A stretch of DNA of 60,726 bases from Kiritimatiellales bacterium (lineage in GTDB: Bacteria; Verrucomicrobiota; Kiritimatiellia; Kiritimatiellales; Pontiellaceae): contig JAIPIO010000001.1 in assembly GCA_021734595.1 (NCBI GenBank), positions 1-60,726 of the forward strand, written 5' to 3'. The translations under genes and the position numbers were made by a program. Shown here in pieces: positions 22,601 through 31,833 of this stretch. Under the pieces are notes generated by a model. That model was not told the origin of the DNA. It worked only from the letters and a program-made list of their open reading frames with translations, and did not search any database. The number at the start of each line of letters is the position of its first letter. The first letter of the stretch is position 1.

Positions 22601-25135
22601 CTAGCGCCACTCATGTTTGGGATAGCGCCCTTTTAGCTCCTTTTTCAGCAATGGATAGGTCTCCCGCCAGAAGCTCTGCATATCCTGCGTCTTTTGCTGC
22701 GGGCGCTGGTTCGGGGCCAGCGCCTCAACCACAACCGGAATCCGGCCGAATCCAATGGTTGGACTTTTTTCGAGGCCATAGAGTTTTTGGATCGTTGCCG
22801 ATACCACCGGCGGCTGCCCCGCTTCGTAGCGGACGCGGGCATTGATCCCGCTCGGAAGCTTGATCCGCTCCGGGGCCTGCTTTTCAACGATTTCGAGTTG
22901 CGCAGGTGTCAGCCACGACTTGACCACCTTCCAAACCGAGCGATCCTTCAGGTCTCTGCGGCAGACCGCGCCAAGGCAGATCTCCTGCACCATCGCCTGC
23001 CGCGCCTCCTCATCGATAGCCGGGATCCCGTAGTCCGGGCAGCCCGCCGCCAGGCAATTGACACGCGCAATCCACTTTTCCACCTGATCGTCCCACTTCG
23101 AAAGTTCCAGCCGCCCAGCCAGCACCTCGTCGGCTATGATTTCCGCCGCCTGCTGCGGATCGACTTCATGCACCAACCGGGAATGTAGCTCCAATCCCCG
23201 GAACGCTTTCCAATGCCTGGAAACCACACGCTTCAGTACCGGATCGAAAACCGCCTCGCACCTCTCCTCCATGTCCTCGGGAAACAGCTCGTCGAGCCAG
23301 CCCTCGGAAACAGCCGTGCAGAGGTTGAGCCGTACGTTCAGGTTGCGGCTACCTTCAATCTCGGCGATTTCGGCGGCGACAATCAGCGCGCTGTCGCGCA
23401 CCACGCTGTCACGGTCGAGATCGCCCGCACGGTTATGCACCACTTCGCAGTGCAGCGTGCCGCCGTCGCGGCGCCTGGCCACGTGGTCGGAAAAGGCGAG
23501 CAGAATGCATTTCTGCAGCTGCTCGTCGCATGGCGCGTGGTTGTTGATCTTCAGTCCCTCCTGTTCCGCAATTTTCAGGAAGCGTTCATAGAGCGGCTTC
23601 ACCTGCCGCGCCGCGCCGGCGTGAACGCCAAGCTTGCGGCAGGTATCGGCATGGTAGTTGTTCCTGTCGGCAAAAAGCCACGCACGCATCAGCCGCTTGA
23701 AGTCAGAAACATCATCCTCGCCCAGCACATCGTTCCGGTTACCGCGCGTTTCCTTGCCGGAGTTGCGTTCCAGGATGCCGCGCCCCTGCGTCAACGCGGC
23801 GATCAAGCACGCCTGCCGAACGCAGTGGTATTGCTCGCCCGCCAGCAGCATGCGCGCATAGCGCGGATGCATCGGAAACTGCACCATCTTCTTTCCGATG
23901 GCGGCAAGCTTGCCGGCATGGTCGATGGCTCCCAGGTCCGTGAGCAGCATCAGTGTCTGCTCAAGCGACTTGGCATTCGGCTTTTCCAACCAGTGGAAGT
24001 TTTCAATATCGTCAATGCCGCCCGCCTTGAGCGTCAGCACCACCTCCGCCAGATCGTGCCGCAGAATTTCGGGAAGCTCCTGCATGGGGCGGGCCACGTG
24101 TTCCTGCTCCGTCCAGAGACGGTGGCAGATGCCCGGCGCGATACGCCCGGCGCGCCCCGTCCGCTGATCGGCCGACGCGCGGCTGATGCGTTCGACCAGC
24201 AGGGTATCGATGCCGCGGTTCGGGTCGTAGCACGCGATACGGGCCAGCCCGCTGTCGATCACCATGCGGATGCCGTCAATGGTGATCGAGGTTTCCGCCA
24301 CATTGGTGGCCACCACGACTTTCCGTTGGTTGCACTCCCCCACGGCGGCATCCTGATCGCGGGCGGAGAGCTCGCCGTGCAACGGCATCACGGCAAAGGT
24401 GCGGGCGCATTTCCGGGCGCGGATCGCCTCGACCGTGCGGGAAATCTCGTAACCGCCGGGCATGAAGACCAGCACATCGCCCTCCGAGCCGGATTCAATG
24501 GCACTTTCAAAGGCATCGGCGGCGGCCTCCCAAACAGGATGGTGGCGAAAATCAATCCGTTTTGGAGCATAAGAGATCTCCACCGGAAACATCCGGCCTT
24601 CGCTCTTCAGCTCTTTGCAGGGCGCGAGGTATTCACGCAACGGCCCGGCGTCGAGCGTCGCCGACATCACAATGATCTTCAAATCCGGACGCGTCTGCTG
24701 CAATCGCAACGCGCGGGCGAGCGTGATGTCGCCATAGATGTGCCGCTCGTGGAACTCGTCAAAGATAATGGTCGAAACACCGCGCAGCTCGGGGTCGGAA
24801 AGGAACTGGCGCAACAGGATGCCTTCGGTCACATAGCGGATCTGCGTCTTTCCGGAAACATGGCTTTCAAAACGCACCTGATAGCCCACTTCATCACCCA
24901 GCCTGCCGCCGCGCTCAAATGCCACGCGCCGGGCCAGCAGTCGCGCCGCCAGCCGGCGCGGCTGAAGCACAACGATTTCGCCCGGACCTACCGCGCCACA
25001 ATCCAGTACCATCTGCGGCACCTGGGTCGATTTTCCCGAACCAGTCGGCGCCTCGATAATCAACCGAGCTTCCGATGCGAGTGCCTGCGCGAGCCCATCG
25101 CGCAGTTCATAGATTGGCAGTTCCCGGGGATTCAT
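22601..25135 (-). CDS. hrpB: ATP-dependent helicase HrpB
   Basis: This DEAH-box-like helicase of the HrpA/HrpB family has about 844 residues. It shows Walker A PTGSGKST, ATPase motif II IFDEFHERH (the DEFH variant typical of HrpB), motif III MSATLD, VVATNVAETSITIDG and QRTGRAGR (motif VI). The HrpB-specific C-terminal half contains LPSGINARVRYE and FWRETYPLLKKELKGRYPKH. The role is presumed RNA processing. ATG 25135 (NPRELPIYELRDGL) is preferred over 25156. Exact TTCCA-N5-TGGAA sites lie in the gene at 23208-23222 and 23984-23998, with weaker ones at 22750 and 23189. Confidence 0.93.
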   Translation of the reverse strand: MNPRELPIYELRDGLAQALASEARLIIEAPTGSGKSTQVPQMVLDCGAVGPGEIVVLQPRRLAARLLARRVAFERGGRLGDEVGYQVRFESHVSGKTQIRYVTEGILLRQFLSDPELRGVSTIIFDEFHERHIYGDITLARALRLQQTRPDLKIIVMSATLDAGPLREYLAPCKELKSEGRMFPVEISYAPKRIDFRHHPVWEAAADAFESAIESGSEGDVLVFMPGGYEISRTVEAIRARKCARTFAVMPLHGELSARDQDAAVGECNQRKVVVATNVAETSITIDGIRMVIDSGLARIACYDPNRGIDTLLVERISRASADQRTGRAGRIAPGICHRLWTEQEHVARPMQELPEILRHDLAEVVLTLKAGGIDDIENFHWLEKPNAKSLEQTLMLLTDLGAIDHAGKLAAIGKKMVQFPMHPRYARMLLAGEQYHCVRQACLIAALTQGRGILERNSGKETRGNRNDVLGEDDVSDFKRLMRAWLFADRNNYHADTCRKLGVHAGAARQVKPLYERFLKIAEQEGLKINNHAPCDEQLQKCILLAFSDHVARRRDGGTLHCEVVHNRAGDLDRDSVVRDSALIVAAEIAEIEGSRNLNVRLNLCTAVSEGWLDELFPEDMEERCEAVFDPVLKRVVSRHWKAFRGLELHSRLVHEVDPQQAAEIIADEVLAGRLELSKWDDQVEKWIARVNCLAAGCPDYGIPAIDEEARQAMVQEICLGAVCRRDLKDRSVWKVVKSWLTPAQLEIVEKQAPERIKLPSGINARVRYEAGQPPVVSATIQKLYGLEKSPTIGFGRIPVVVEALAPNQRPQQKTQDMQSFWRETYPLLKKELKGRYPKHEWR

Positions 25136-25158
25136 AGGTGCACCGTTATAGCGCACTT

Positions 25159-25204
25159 TCCCAATGGTTGGAAAAACGATCTGTATTTTTTCCAGCCGTT
25201 GGAA
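25159..25204. repeat. Two-site TTCCA-N5-TGGAA array upstream of hrpB
   Basis: A copy with one change lies at 25159-25173 (TCCCA-ATGGT-TGGAA) and an exact copy at 25190-25204 (GCCGT), spaced 31 bp. They occupy the gap between the beta-propeller gene stop (25211) and the hrpB start (25135), placing them in the hrpB leader or promoter. Confidence 0.8.
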
Positions 25205-25210
25205 GCCGGA

Positions 25211-26137
25211 TCAGCCCTTGCGTTCCAGCACCCGGATCACGTTTTTGCCGGGATCAAGCATGTAGACCCTGGATCCGTCCTTGCTTACGTCAACCGTTAC
25301 ACGGACGCAGCCGCGGATGCCTTCAACCATCCCTACCCGCCCGAGAAACGTGCCGTCGGGACTGAAGCGATGGATGCTGGGCTGGTCGGATTCGGACACA
25401 TACAGGCTCCCGTCGGCACCAAAACAGACATTCTTCGGCTCGCAGCAGCCCACAAAGTAATCGTCTTTGCCCCGGCCTTTCTTGCCGAACTTGCCGATCA
25501 TTTTTCCGTCCCGGTCAAACTTGCGCACTTCAAAGCGGCAGTTGGCGGCGACATAGATGGTTCCGTCCTTCGCCGTCAGATCCATCTGTCCGCAGCAGCC
25601 GCGCAACCCGGTAATGATCGGCTTAGCCGCTTTCAGGTCCTTGTCCAGCCGATATGCGGTGTAGCCGGTGTTGGCGCGCGCGCAGACAAAGATGTCGTCG
25701 CCGGACCACGCCACGGCGGTTGAGGCATAATTCTTCTTGTTTTGCAGGCTTTTGGGCAGCTGCCAGCGGGACCGGGACGCTTCCTCTTTCAGGCCGCCCG
25801 ATGCAATCGTCTTTCCCTGTTTGTCAAGCAGGGCCACAATATCCGGGCCGGCAACGATTGTCACCCCGTCGTCGCGCTGCTCAATCGCCTGCGGCGCAAA
25901 GTCCAGTTTCCAGAGCGCCAGCAGCTTGTTATCCGGCGATATCACGCGGATGCACGAAGATTTTTCGTCGCAGGCCAGAATATTGCCATCCAAATCGAGA
26001 CAGAAACTGCTCAACCGCACGGCCTGGGTCTCCTTTGTATCGCCCAATATGCCATTCTGGACATGCGAGCTTTCAAGCGCACCCTTCGCAAACGATGCTA
26101 CCGTACCAACCAATATAATCAGCCATATTTTTTTCAT
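25211..26137 (-). CDS. Exported NHL/6-bladed beta-propeller protein
   Basis: The 308-residue protein has a signal peptide (IWLIILVGTVASFAKG) and repeated propeller-blade motifs: CLDLDGNILACDEKSS, IYVAANCRFEVRKFDRDGK, NVCFGADGSLYVSESDQPSIHRFSPDGTFLGRVG and VDVSKDGSRVYMLDPGKNVIRVLE. These resemble NHL or SMP-30-like propellers, usually binding or scaffold proteins. A catalytic role cannot be shown. The Cys pairs CCGQ and CCEP are unusual for an exported propeller and may form disulfides or a metal site. ATG 26137 is chosen because the signal peptide starts there. Confidence 0.75.
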   Translation of the reverse strand: MKKIWLIILVGTVASFAKGALESSHVQNGILGDTKETQAVRLSSFCLDLDGNILACDEKSSCIRVISPDNKLLALWKLDFAPQAIEQRDDGVTIVAGPDIVALLDKQGKTIASGGLKEEASRSRWQLPKSLQNKKNYASTAVAWSGDDIFVCARANTGYTAYRLDKDLKAAKPIITGLRGCCGQMDLTAKDGTIYVAANCRFEVRKFDRDGKMIGKFGKKGRGKDDYFVGCCEPKNVCFGADGSLYVSESDQPSIHRFSPDGTFLGRVGMVEGIRGCVRVTVDVSKDGSRVYMLDPGKNVIRVLERKG

Positions 26138-26268
26138 AGTGTGTCCAGCCCCAACGGGTTCCATAAATTATCCGATACGTATACCACCTCAGATTCCGGC
26201 CTGTCGATTACAAACCGGACTTGTCTCGGCGGTGCTCTTTCTCCACTATAGACGGAAGGAGGACGATT

Positions 26269-26577
26269 ATGTTGATTGTTCATGTGCACATTCATGTAAA
26301 ACCGGAATGCGTTGGAGACTTTAAAGCCGCCTGCATTGAGAATGCCCAAAAGAGCATTCAGGAACCGGGGATCGCGCGGTTCGATTTAATTGAACGGCAG
26401 GACGACCCCAACCGTTTCATGCTGGTTGAAATCTACCGCACCCCCGAAGACGCCCTGAAGCACAAGGAAACCGCCCACTACGCCAAGTGGCGCGACACCG
26501 TCGCCGACATGATGGCCGAACCGCGCCAGGGAATCAAATACACGAATATCCATCCCGGCGAAGAGGGTTGGGATTAA
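26269..26577 (+). CDS. Antibiotic biosynthesis monooxygenase (ABM) domain protein
   Basis: The 102-residue single-domain protein has a ferredoxin-like ABM fold: IVHVHIHVKPECVGDFKAA, a central GIARFDLIERQDDPNRFMLVEIY and EDALKHKETAHYAKWRDTV. Relatives include LsrG and small quinol monooxygenases or isomerases acting on small molecules. ATG 26269 follows GGAGGA at good spacing. The gene is monocistronic and converges on the glycosidase gene ending at 26625. The substrate is unknown. Confidence 0.85.
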   Translation: MLIVHVHIHVKPECVGDFKAACIENAQKSIQEPGIARFDLIERQDDPNRFMLVEIYRTPEDALKHKETAHYAKWRDTVADMMAEPRQGIKYTNIHPGEEGWD

Positions 26578-26580
26578 CAT

Positions 26581-26616
26581 TTCCAATGATTGGAAATCTT
26601 CTTCCAATGTCTGGAG
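26581..26616. repeat. Two-site TTCCA-N5-TGGAA array between convergent genes
   Basis: An exact copy lies at 26581-26595 (ATGAT) and a copy ending TGGAG at 26602-26616, spaced 21 bp. This is the one cluster that lies between two convergent stop codons (ABM and glycosidase), where it may act as a bidirectional RNA hairpin. Confidence 0.75.
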
Positions 26617-26624
26617 ATCAGGTC

Positions 26625-28205
26625 TCAGCGCACTACTTCAACCATGTGCAGCAGCAGAGGCGACTTCCCGGCGGATAGGGTGATTTTTGGACTTTTTCCA
26701 ACCATTGGAAACTCCGCCGTCTGCCAGCGTTTGCTTCCGCCCATCTTGACGGCAGACTCCTTTGTTCCAGCGTCGAGCTGGAATGCGCCATTTCCGTCGT
26801 CATAGAAGGTGACCCGGATTTTCGCGCCACCCTTGAGGCTGGCGGCAAAATTCCTGTTGAGTGCCAGCTTGATTTCCTTGCCGGCGGGCAGCTTGCGCGC
26901 CCACGCGCCGAAGCGCTGGCCGTCGGGGCCGATGTTGGTGATCCCCTGCCCGACCGACCGGTCGCCCGGCAGGCGTTCCATCAGGAAGGTGTAGTCGGTG
27001 TTGAAAAATTTCAACTTTCGGCGCTCCGCCGAAACTCCGTTGGCAGCCAGGACGGTATCGTTTTCGCGAAAGGCGATCCATGCGCCGGGCGAGTCTTCCG
27101 GCGAAGCGTGATAGCCGGCATACGTTGCGGCAAACTCCAGCGCCTGGGTAAACTCCTCCTGATACGTTCCATCCTTCCCGTCGGAATAATTCACCCCGGT
27201 GCTGCGGTAGGTTCCGTCCATCGCGACCTGCACATTGTTGGCATAGACAGCTATGAAAGAAACCCCGCAGTGCAGGTCGTTGAGCAGCCGCCAATACATC
27301 CATTGCGGCGGAGTGCACCAGCGGTCGTCGGTCTTGCCGCCGTGGTGGCCCCAGGCCGAGGCCCACGGTTCGGCATAGGCGGTGGTCATGCCGCTGCGGC
27401 AATCGTCAAAGAAGCGACGGTACTTTTCTTCGGCAAACGAGGCACGCGGTTCGGCCTCGCTTGAGGTGTGGAACCAGCTCAGCGTACCATCCTCGAACAT
27501 CGACCGGTACGGTCCGATGACCTCCTCCTTCACCCCGTTTCGAACAAATACGCGTATCTTGCCTTTGAAGTTGGAGACGTAGGTGTCGACCACACTGCGC
27601 AGATATTCCTCCACCACTTTTTTGTCGTATCGAGTAACAGTCTTATGATCCACGCCTTTGGGAACAATCCATTTGCCGACCGACATATCCGGATTGCCCT
27701 TTGCCGTGTGATGCTCCGTGCCAAATGGGTTGAAGTTAAGCCGAATGCCCAGAACACTGTCTTGGTAGTCCGACTTATCCAAATGCGCCGCCAACGCCTT
27801 GATCACATTCAGGTAGGCGTCGCGATGCACCGGATGCCAGAACATCAGGCTGCCCTTATCATCGCCGATCTGATGGGAAAGTTTCTCCGGGTGGTACGGA
27901 ACCTTGTCGAACAGCCACAACGGCTTTTTGTTCCCGTTTATCTGTAGCGTCGCCTTCTGCCCACGCTTGTTGAACCACTCCATGCTCCGGTCGATGTCCG
28001 AAAAATCATATTTGCCTTGGGACGGCTCAACATCGCGCCACTGCACCACCGTCTGCCCGCCGGTGATATATGGAAGCGAATAAACCCTATCCGTATCCCT
28101 CGAGTTCACCCAAATGGCGTACAGCCCGGCGTTTTGAACCCGTTCAGCGAACACCATGCCGGCCAATAAAACACAGCCAACCAGTACAATATATGATCTT
28201 TTCAA
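26625..28205 (-). CDS. Exported glycoside-hydrolase-like TIM-barrel protein
   Basis: The product (about 526 residues) starts at TTG 28205, 13 bases after the sulfatase stop; the ribosome site AAGGAGG fits this start. A signal peptide (YIVLVGCVLLAGMVFA) is followed by a barrel-like sequence containing TVVQWRDVEPSQGKYDFSDI, a pattern of family-A glycosidases such as GH42-like enzymes. The acidic catalytic pair cannot be fixed from sequence alone. A beta-sandwich-like tail closes the protein, and it holds an exact TTCCA-N5-TGGAA site (26696-26710). Co-transcription with the sulfatase suggests joint attack on a sulfated polysaccharide. Confidence 0.7.
   Translation of the reverse strand: MKRSYIVLVGCVLLAGMVFAERVQNAGLYAIWVNSRDTDRVYSLPYITGGQTVVQWRDVEPSQGKYDFSDIDRSMEWFNKRGQKATLQINGNKKPLWLFDKVPYHPEKLSHQIGDDKGSLMFWHPVHRDAYLNVIKALAAHLDKSDYQDSVLGIRLNFNPFGTEHHTAKGNPDMSVGKWIVPKGVDHKTVTRYDKKVVEEYLRSVVDTYVSNFKGKIRVFVRNGVKEEVIGPYRSMFEDGTLSWFHTSSEAEPRASFAEEKYRRFFDDCRSGMTTAYAEPWASAWGHHGGKTDDRWCTPPQWMYWRLLNDLHCGVSFIAVYANNVQVAMDGTYRSTGVNYSDGKDGTYQEEFTQALEFAATYAGYHASPEDSPGAWIAFRENDTVLAANGVSAERRKLKFFNTDYTFLMERLPGDRSVGQGITNIGPDGQRFGAWARKLPAGKEIKLALNRNFAASLKGGAKIRVTFYDDGNGAFQLDAGTKESAVKMGGSKRWQTAEFPMVGKSPKITLSAGKSPLLLHMVEVVR
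26696..26710. repeat. TTCCA-N5-TGGAA site inside the glycosidase gene
   Basis: An exact copy (core ACCAT) is translated in the minus frame as FPMVGK near the C-terminus of the glycosidase-like protein. Confidence 0.75.
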
Positions 28206-28218
28206 CGAATGCCTCCTT

Positions 28219-31200
28219 CTACGGTTCAATAATTTTAAGCTGCATAAACCTCTTGGGTTGATCGGCCAACATGCCCACCCGCAGATTGCGGGTGCCGTTG
28301 CCATGGTCGGTTTCGGTCACGTCGTCCACGCTGTCCGAGGCGGAATCCCACAGGTTGGTAAAGCCGTCCATCAGGTCGGTCGTCTCGTCCACCTCGTAGC
28401 CGACGCTGCCCGGCGCATCGCGGAAGGGGAAGCGGTAGACCGCCTCGCCGCCTTCAACCGCAAAGGAGATGGCGTTGGTGAGCTCCGGGCTGGCCACCAG
28501 CGGGTTGCCGAGCAGTGCAAACTCCCGGAAATTGTTCCATCCATCGCCATCCGGGTCGGCGCCGTCCGCCGCATCGCCGGCGTTGGTTGATCGCCCCCAA
28601 TAGCCATGCCGCCAGCTTCCAATGCTCCATTGCCGTTCGTTCGGGAAGGTTCCTTCCTCCACCGCAATATCGAGAATATTGAACATGTCCGCCTGTTCCG
28701 CGGCATAGGCCGGATTCCCGATCAGGTTGTGGTATTCGTCGGGGTCGGCATCATGGTCGTAAAGCTCGGCGTCGCTGCTATCGCCTTTGTAGCGGATCAA
28801 TTTGAACCGATCCATGGCAATCATGTTGCTGTTGGTGTAGTCATCGGTGCACAGGCTGGGTATATTCCACGGTGTACGGGGATCGGCAAGCAAGGGGGCC
28901 AGATCGTGACCGGTGATGCGCGGATCCGGCAGGGGCAGACCCACCCTCGCGCAAACGGTAGGATAGATGTCGCTCAGGTTGACGGGGCGCTGGCACTTGA
29001 TGCCAAAACCCTGTGGATATTTAGGATCCTTAATGATGAAATGTACGCCCGCGCTGTCTTCCCACAGGGCAAACTTGGTTACATGCATCTTTTCGCCAAG
29101 GTGGTACCCGTGATCGCTCCAAAGGATCACGATCGTGTTGTCGGCATAGGGACTGTTGGCCAGTCCCTCCAGCAGCCGCCCGACCGCACGGTCCGCCAGG
29201 GCCGAGCAGGCGAAGTAGTACTTCAACATATCCTTCCAGCCATTCAGATCCCCGTCGACGGGATTGATGTCAAGGCCGTTTTGAAGAATGGTGACGAAGC
29301 GATCGCTGCCGAGCACCACATCGTCGCCCGCAATCGCCCCGCCCGATTCAACGAGTCCCGTGGGCGGCAGATCGCCGCAATCGTTTAGAAATTCATCGTG
29401 CAGCTCACGCGTGACTCCGGTCATTTGCTGCGTCGGGAAAAGGTCGGCCAGATCCTTGGTGGCATAGTACGGTAAATGCGGCTTCTGGATTCCGCAGGCA
29501 AGGAAGAACGGTTTGCCGGCCGGGAGGCTGATGGATCCGCTAGAACCCGTTTCAAGTGCCTTGGCAATAAATTCAGCGCGGCGGTAGTCCAGCATATTGG
29601 TATAGCTGGCGCTGTCCGGCCCCTCCTGTCCCCAGCCGATCGGGCTGCCGCCGTTCGCGTAGACCGTGTTGCTTGTCGATCCCGCATTGCCGGTAACGAT
29701 TTCCCAGTCCTCCCACGACTTGTTTCCGTCGGTGGCATAAAACGATGTCCCGTGGTATATTTTACCCGTCCCGGCGGCATAGTATCCGTTGGCCATCAGG
29801 TGCTCGGTCAGTGTCACAGCATCGGCTAGCGGCTGCACACCTCCAAAGGTCCAGTCGCGGAAAAAAATACCCCCCTTGTTGTTGGTCAATCCTGTTTTGT
29901 GCGCCCGGATTCCGGTCATGAGCGCGGCGCGCGACGGATTGCACGCCGGTGACGCGCAGTAGGCGCGCATGAACGAGACGCCTTCCGCCGCCAGCTGGTC
30001 CATGTTCGGGGTGAGGTGGTTGATGATTTGGGCGCGCACGGCGGGATCGGGATAGACGCGCGGGATGAAGTTGCCGGGATCGTCCGCAAAATAGCCGCCG
30101 ATCCGCTTCAGGTCGTCGATGGCGATAAATAGGATATTGGGCGGCATCTGATCGGCGAAATAGGTGAACACTTTTTTAAAGACACTACCCTCCGGGCGGG
30201 TGGCGGTCAGCGTGTAGACGGTATTGGAGGCAGGGCTCACCGATTCATTGCCGCTGAGCGCCACCGAACCGACCCCCTGATCAATAGAAGCGCTGACCGC
30301 TCCGCTCACCGTCCAAGACAACTGCACCGACTCGCCCGAATTGGTGATCACGTTCTGAGCGGCGGAAAAATCAATGTTCACCACGGCCACAGAAACGGTC
30401 TGCGTCACTGCGCCGCTGACATTATCCGCAATCAGTTCATAGACGGTATCCACAGACGGAGTGACCTCGTCGCTGCCGGATAGACCAAGGCCGCTGCCCA
30501 CGGAAGGGGTGATGGAAATATTGGCCGCATCTTCAACCTCCCACGTCAATTCCACCGGTTCCCCGCCAAGAACGAGTGTTTTGTCCGCCGTAAAGGAAGT
30601 GATGACCGGCACAGGTGGCGTTACGCCCACCAACACATCAGAAAAGGCTTCGCCTATGCGGATCTCGTCAAACCTGCCGTCGGTAGCCGCCCCATCGGAG
30701 TTTATCGATACATTCGTCAGGCTACTTCCTAATTCCAGCGAAACTGAAACCAGTGCCGTACCGTCTGACGGTGCTGAACCAAGGGCTGGATCACGCCATA
30801 GCTTAATGGTTTCCGCTCCGGAATCGCTGAACACGATTTTACCAACCAGAAAGAAATCCGTATTGACCATCGGTGATACCGGAGGGGAATCCACAGTGCC
30901 CACCCGAATCGTTGCGGTATCATCATCGTTCACCGGATCAGACTCCAGTTCCACCAACAGACTACCTCCATTAAAATCGAAGATTGCACCGCCGCTTTGC
31001 CTGTCCGTTCTTTCCATTCGCAGGCGAAAGCTAAACCAAAGAGTATCACCATCGCTGAAATTGTTGGCTGTGGAAGCGGCCACAGGACGTTCTACCGGAC
31101 CGGTGTTGCCGTTGAGCAGTCCCGCTTCGCCCGATTCCGCCAGATTGAGCGTACCGTCTGAATAGGGTTGGCTGAACGCCTCAAATAACACACTGGCACT

Positions 31201-31365
31201 GGTGCCGTCACCCGTCAGCACCCATGGCCCGTTCCAGCCTGTGCCACCGGTGGAGCCGATAAAAGTTGTACCCGGCGTGCCCTCAAACGGTTCGTGGACG
31301 ACCAGCGCGCCCATTGCCGATCCAGCCAATGCACATAGAAGAATAGTCAGTATCATTGTTCTCAT
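28219..31365 (-). CDS. Secreted sulfatase with N-terminal LamG/Ig-like modules
   Basis: This Cys-type sulfatase (about 1048 residues) hydrolyses sulfate esters, probably on a polysaccharide. The start is ATG 31365 with a signal peptide (MILTILLCALAGSAMG). Residues about 22-250 resemble a LamG-like sandwich and 255-400 two Ig-like repeats. The sulfatase domain starts at PPNILFIAIDDLKRIGGYF. The formylglycine signature is CNPSR (cysteine near residue 475), followed by ALMTGIRAHKTG, FFLACGIQKPHLPY and WSDHGYHLGEK, a pattern close to iduronate-2-sulfatase-like enzymes. The Cys needs an FGE-type maturase, not seen here. The tail is a short anchor-like sandwich. Co-transcribed with the downstream glycosidase. 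Confidence 0.9.
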   Translation of the reverse strand: MRTMILTILLCALAGSAMGALVVHEPFEGTPGTTFIGSTGGTGWNGPWVLTGDGTSASVLFEAFSQPYSDGTLNLAESGEAGLLNGNTGPVERPVAASTANNFSDGDTLWFSFRLRMERTDRQSGGAIFDFNGGSLLVELESDPVNDDDTATIRVGTVDSPPVSPMVNTDFFLVGKIVFSDSGAETIKLWRDPALGSAPSDGTALVSVSLELGSSLTNVSINSDGAATDGRFDEIRIGEAFSDVLVGVTPPVPVITSFTADKTLVLGGEPVELTWEVEDAANISITPSVGSGLGLSGSDEVTPSVDTVYELIADNVSGAVTQTVSVAVVNIDFSAAQNVITNSGESVQLSWTVSGAVSASIDQGVGSVALSGNESVSPASNTVYTLTATRPEGSVFKKVFTYFADQMPPNILFIAIDDLKRIGGYFADDPGNFIPRVYPDPAVRAQIINHLTPNMDQLAAEGVSFMRAYCASPACNPSRAALMTGIRAHKTGLTNNKGGIFFRDWTFGGVQPLADAVTLTEHLMANGYYAAGTGKIYHGTSFYATDGNKSWEDWEIVTGNAGSTSNTVYANGGSPIGWGQEGPDSASYTNMLDYRRAEFIAKALETGSSGSISLPAGKPFFLACGIQKPHLPYYATKDLADLFPTQQMTGVTRELHDEFLNDCGDLPPTGLVESGGAIAGDDVVLGSDRFVTILQNGLDINPVDGDLNGWKDMLKYYFACSALADRAVGRLLEGLANSPYADNTIVILWSDHGYHLGEKMHVTKFALWEDSAGVHFIIKDPKYPQGFGIKCQRPVNLSDIYPTVCARVGLPLPDPRITGHDLAPLLADPRTPWNIPSLCTDDYTNSNMIAMDRFKLIRYKGDSSDAELYDHDADPDEYHNLIGNPAYAAEQADMFNILDIAVEEGTFPNERQWSIGSWRHGYWGRSTNAGDAADGADPDGDGWNNFREFALLGNPLVASPELTNAISFAVEGGEAVYRFPFRDAPGSVGYEVDETTDLMDGFTNLWDSASDSVDDVTETDHGNGTRNLRVGMLADQPKRFMQLKIIEP

Positions 31366-31440
31366 CACAGTATGTCCCCGTTTCCTTGCAACCGCATTTT
31401 GTAACCTATACAGGCCAAGCACGGAAGTTTTTTCGGGAGG

Positions 31441-31539
31441 TTCCAACCATTGGAGAAAAAGTTCCAATGGTTGAAAAAAGCCGGTTCTAGTTTTCCAGGC
31501 GCTGGAAGATTCATGCAACAGGTATTCCAGACACTGGAA
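31441..31539. repeat. Four-site TTCCA-N5-TGGAA array upstream of the sulfatase
   Basis: Degenerate copies lie at 31441-31455 and 31462-31476, exact copies at 31493-31507 (GGCGC) and 31525-31539 (GACAC). Spacings are 21, 31 and 32 bp. The array spans 76-174 bp upstream of the sulfatase start codon. The two leftmost copies are separated by AAAAAG, a spacer also seen in two other arrays. Confidence 0.85.
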
Positions 31540-31547
31540 GGGATATA

Positions 31548-31571
31548 GGCCTGGCCGGGTATCCGGCCTAC
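31548..31571. repeat. GC-rich palindrome in the sulfatase/esterase gap
   Basis: GGCCGG (31553-31558) pairs with CCGGCC (31563-31568) around GTAT, with partly matching flanks. The rest of the stretch 31572-31833 shows no gene. It could be a terminator-like hairpin for the minus-strand esterase gene or a dispersed palindromic repeat. Confidence 0.55.
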
Positions 31572-31833
31572 AACATTTCTATTCGAAACAGGTCTGCCCT
31601 ATCACGGATATTTTCCCCTCGCAGAGACGTCTCGAAGCACAGCGTAGATCATTTTATGAAGTTAAATAGTGAGCAACGCGAATGATTCACGCCGCGGAGT
31701 TGGATACTGAAACCAGCAAGGGGAGTCTCCTGTTACCGGCAGAGATGGATTGTTGACCGGCTCCGCCAATACTTAAATCCGAGGATCCCTGGTCCCTTTT
31801 TCCCAACCCGTTTTCGCCGGTTTATAAAAACCC

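Noticed and set aside
23189..23203. CTCCAATCCCCGGAA next to the exact hrpB site
   Set aside because: Two changes and a spacing of 19 bp; kept out of the spacing count as probably unrelated or decayed.
23213..25723. Long plus-strand ORF opposite hrpB (836 codons)
   Set aside because: Antisense of a well-conserved helicase in a GC-rich region; its protein has no domain-like features.
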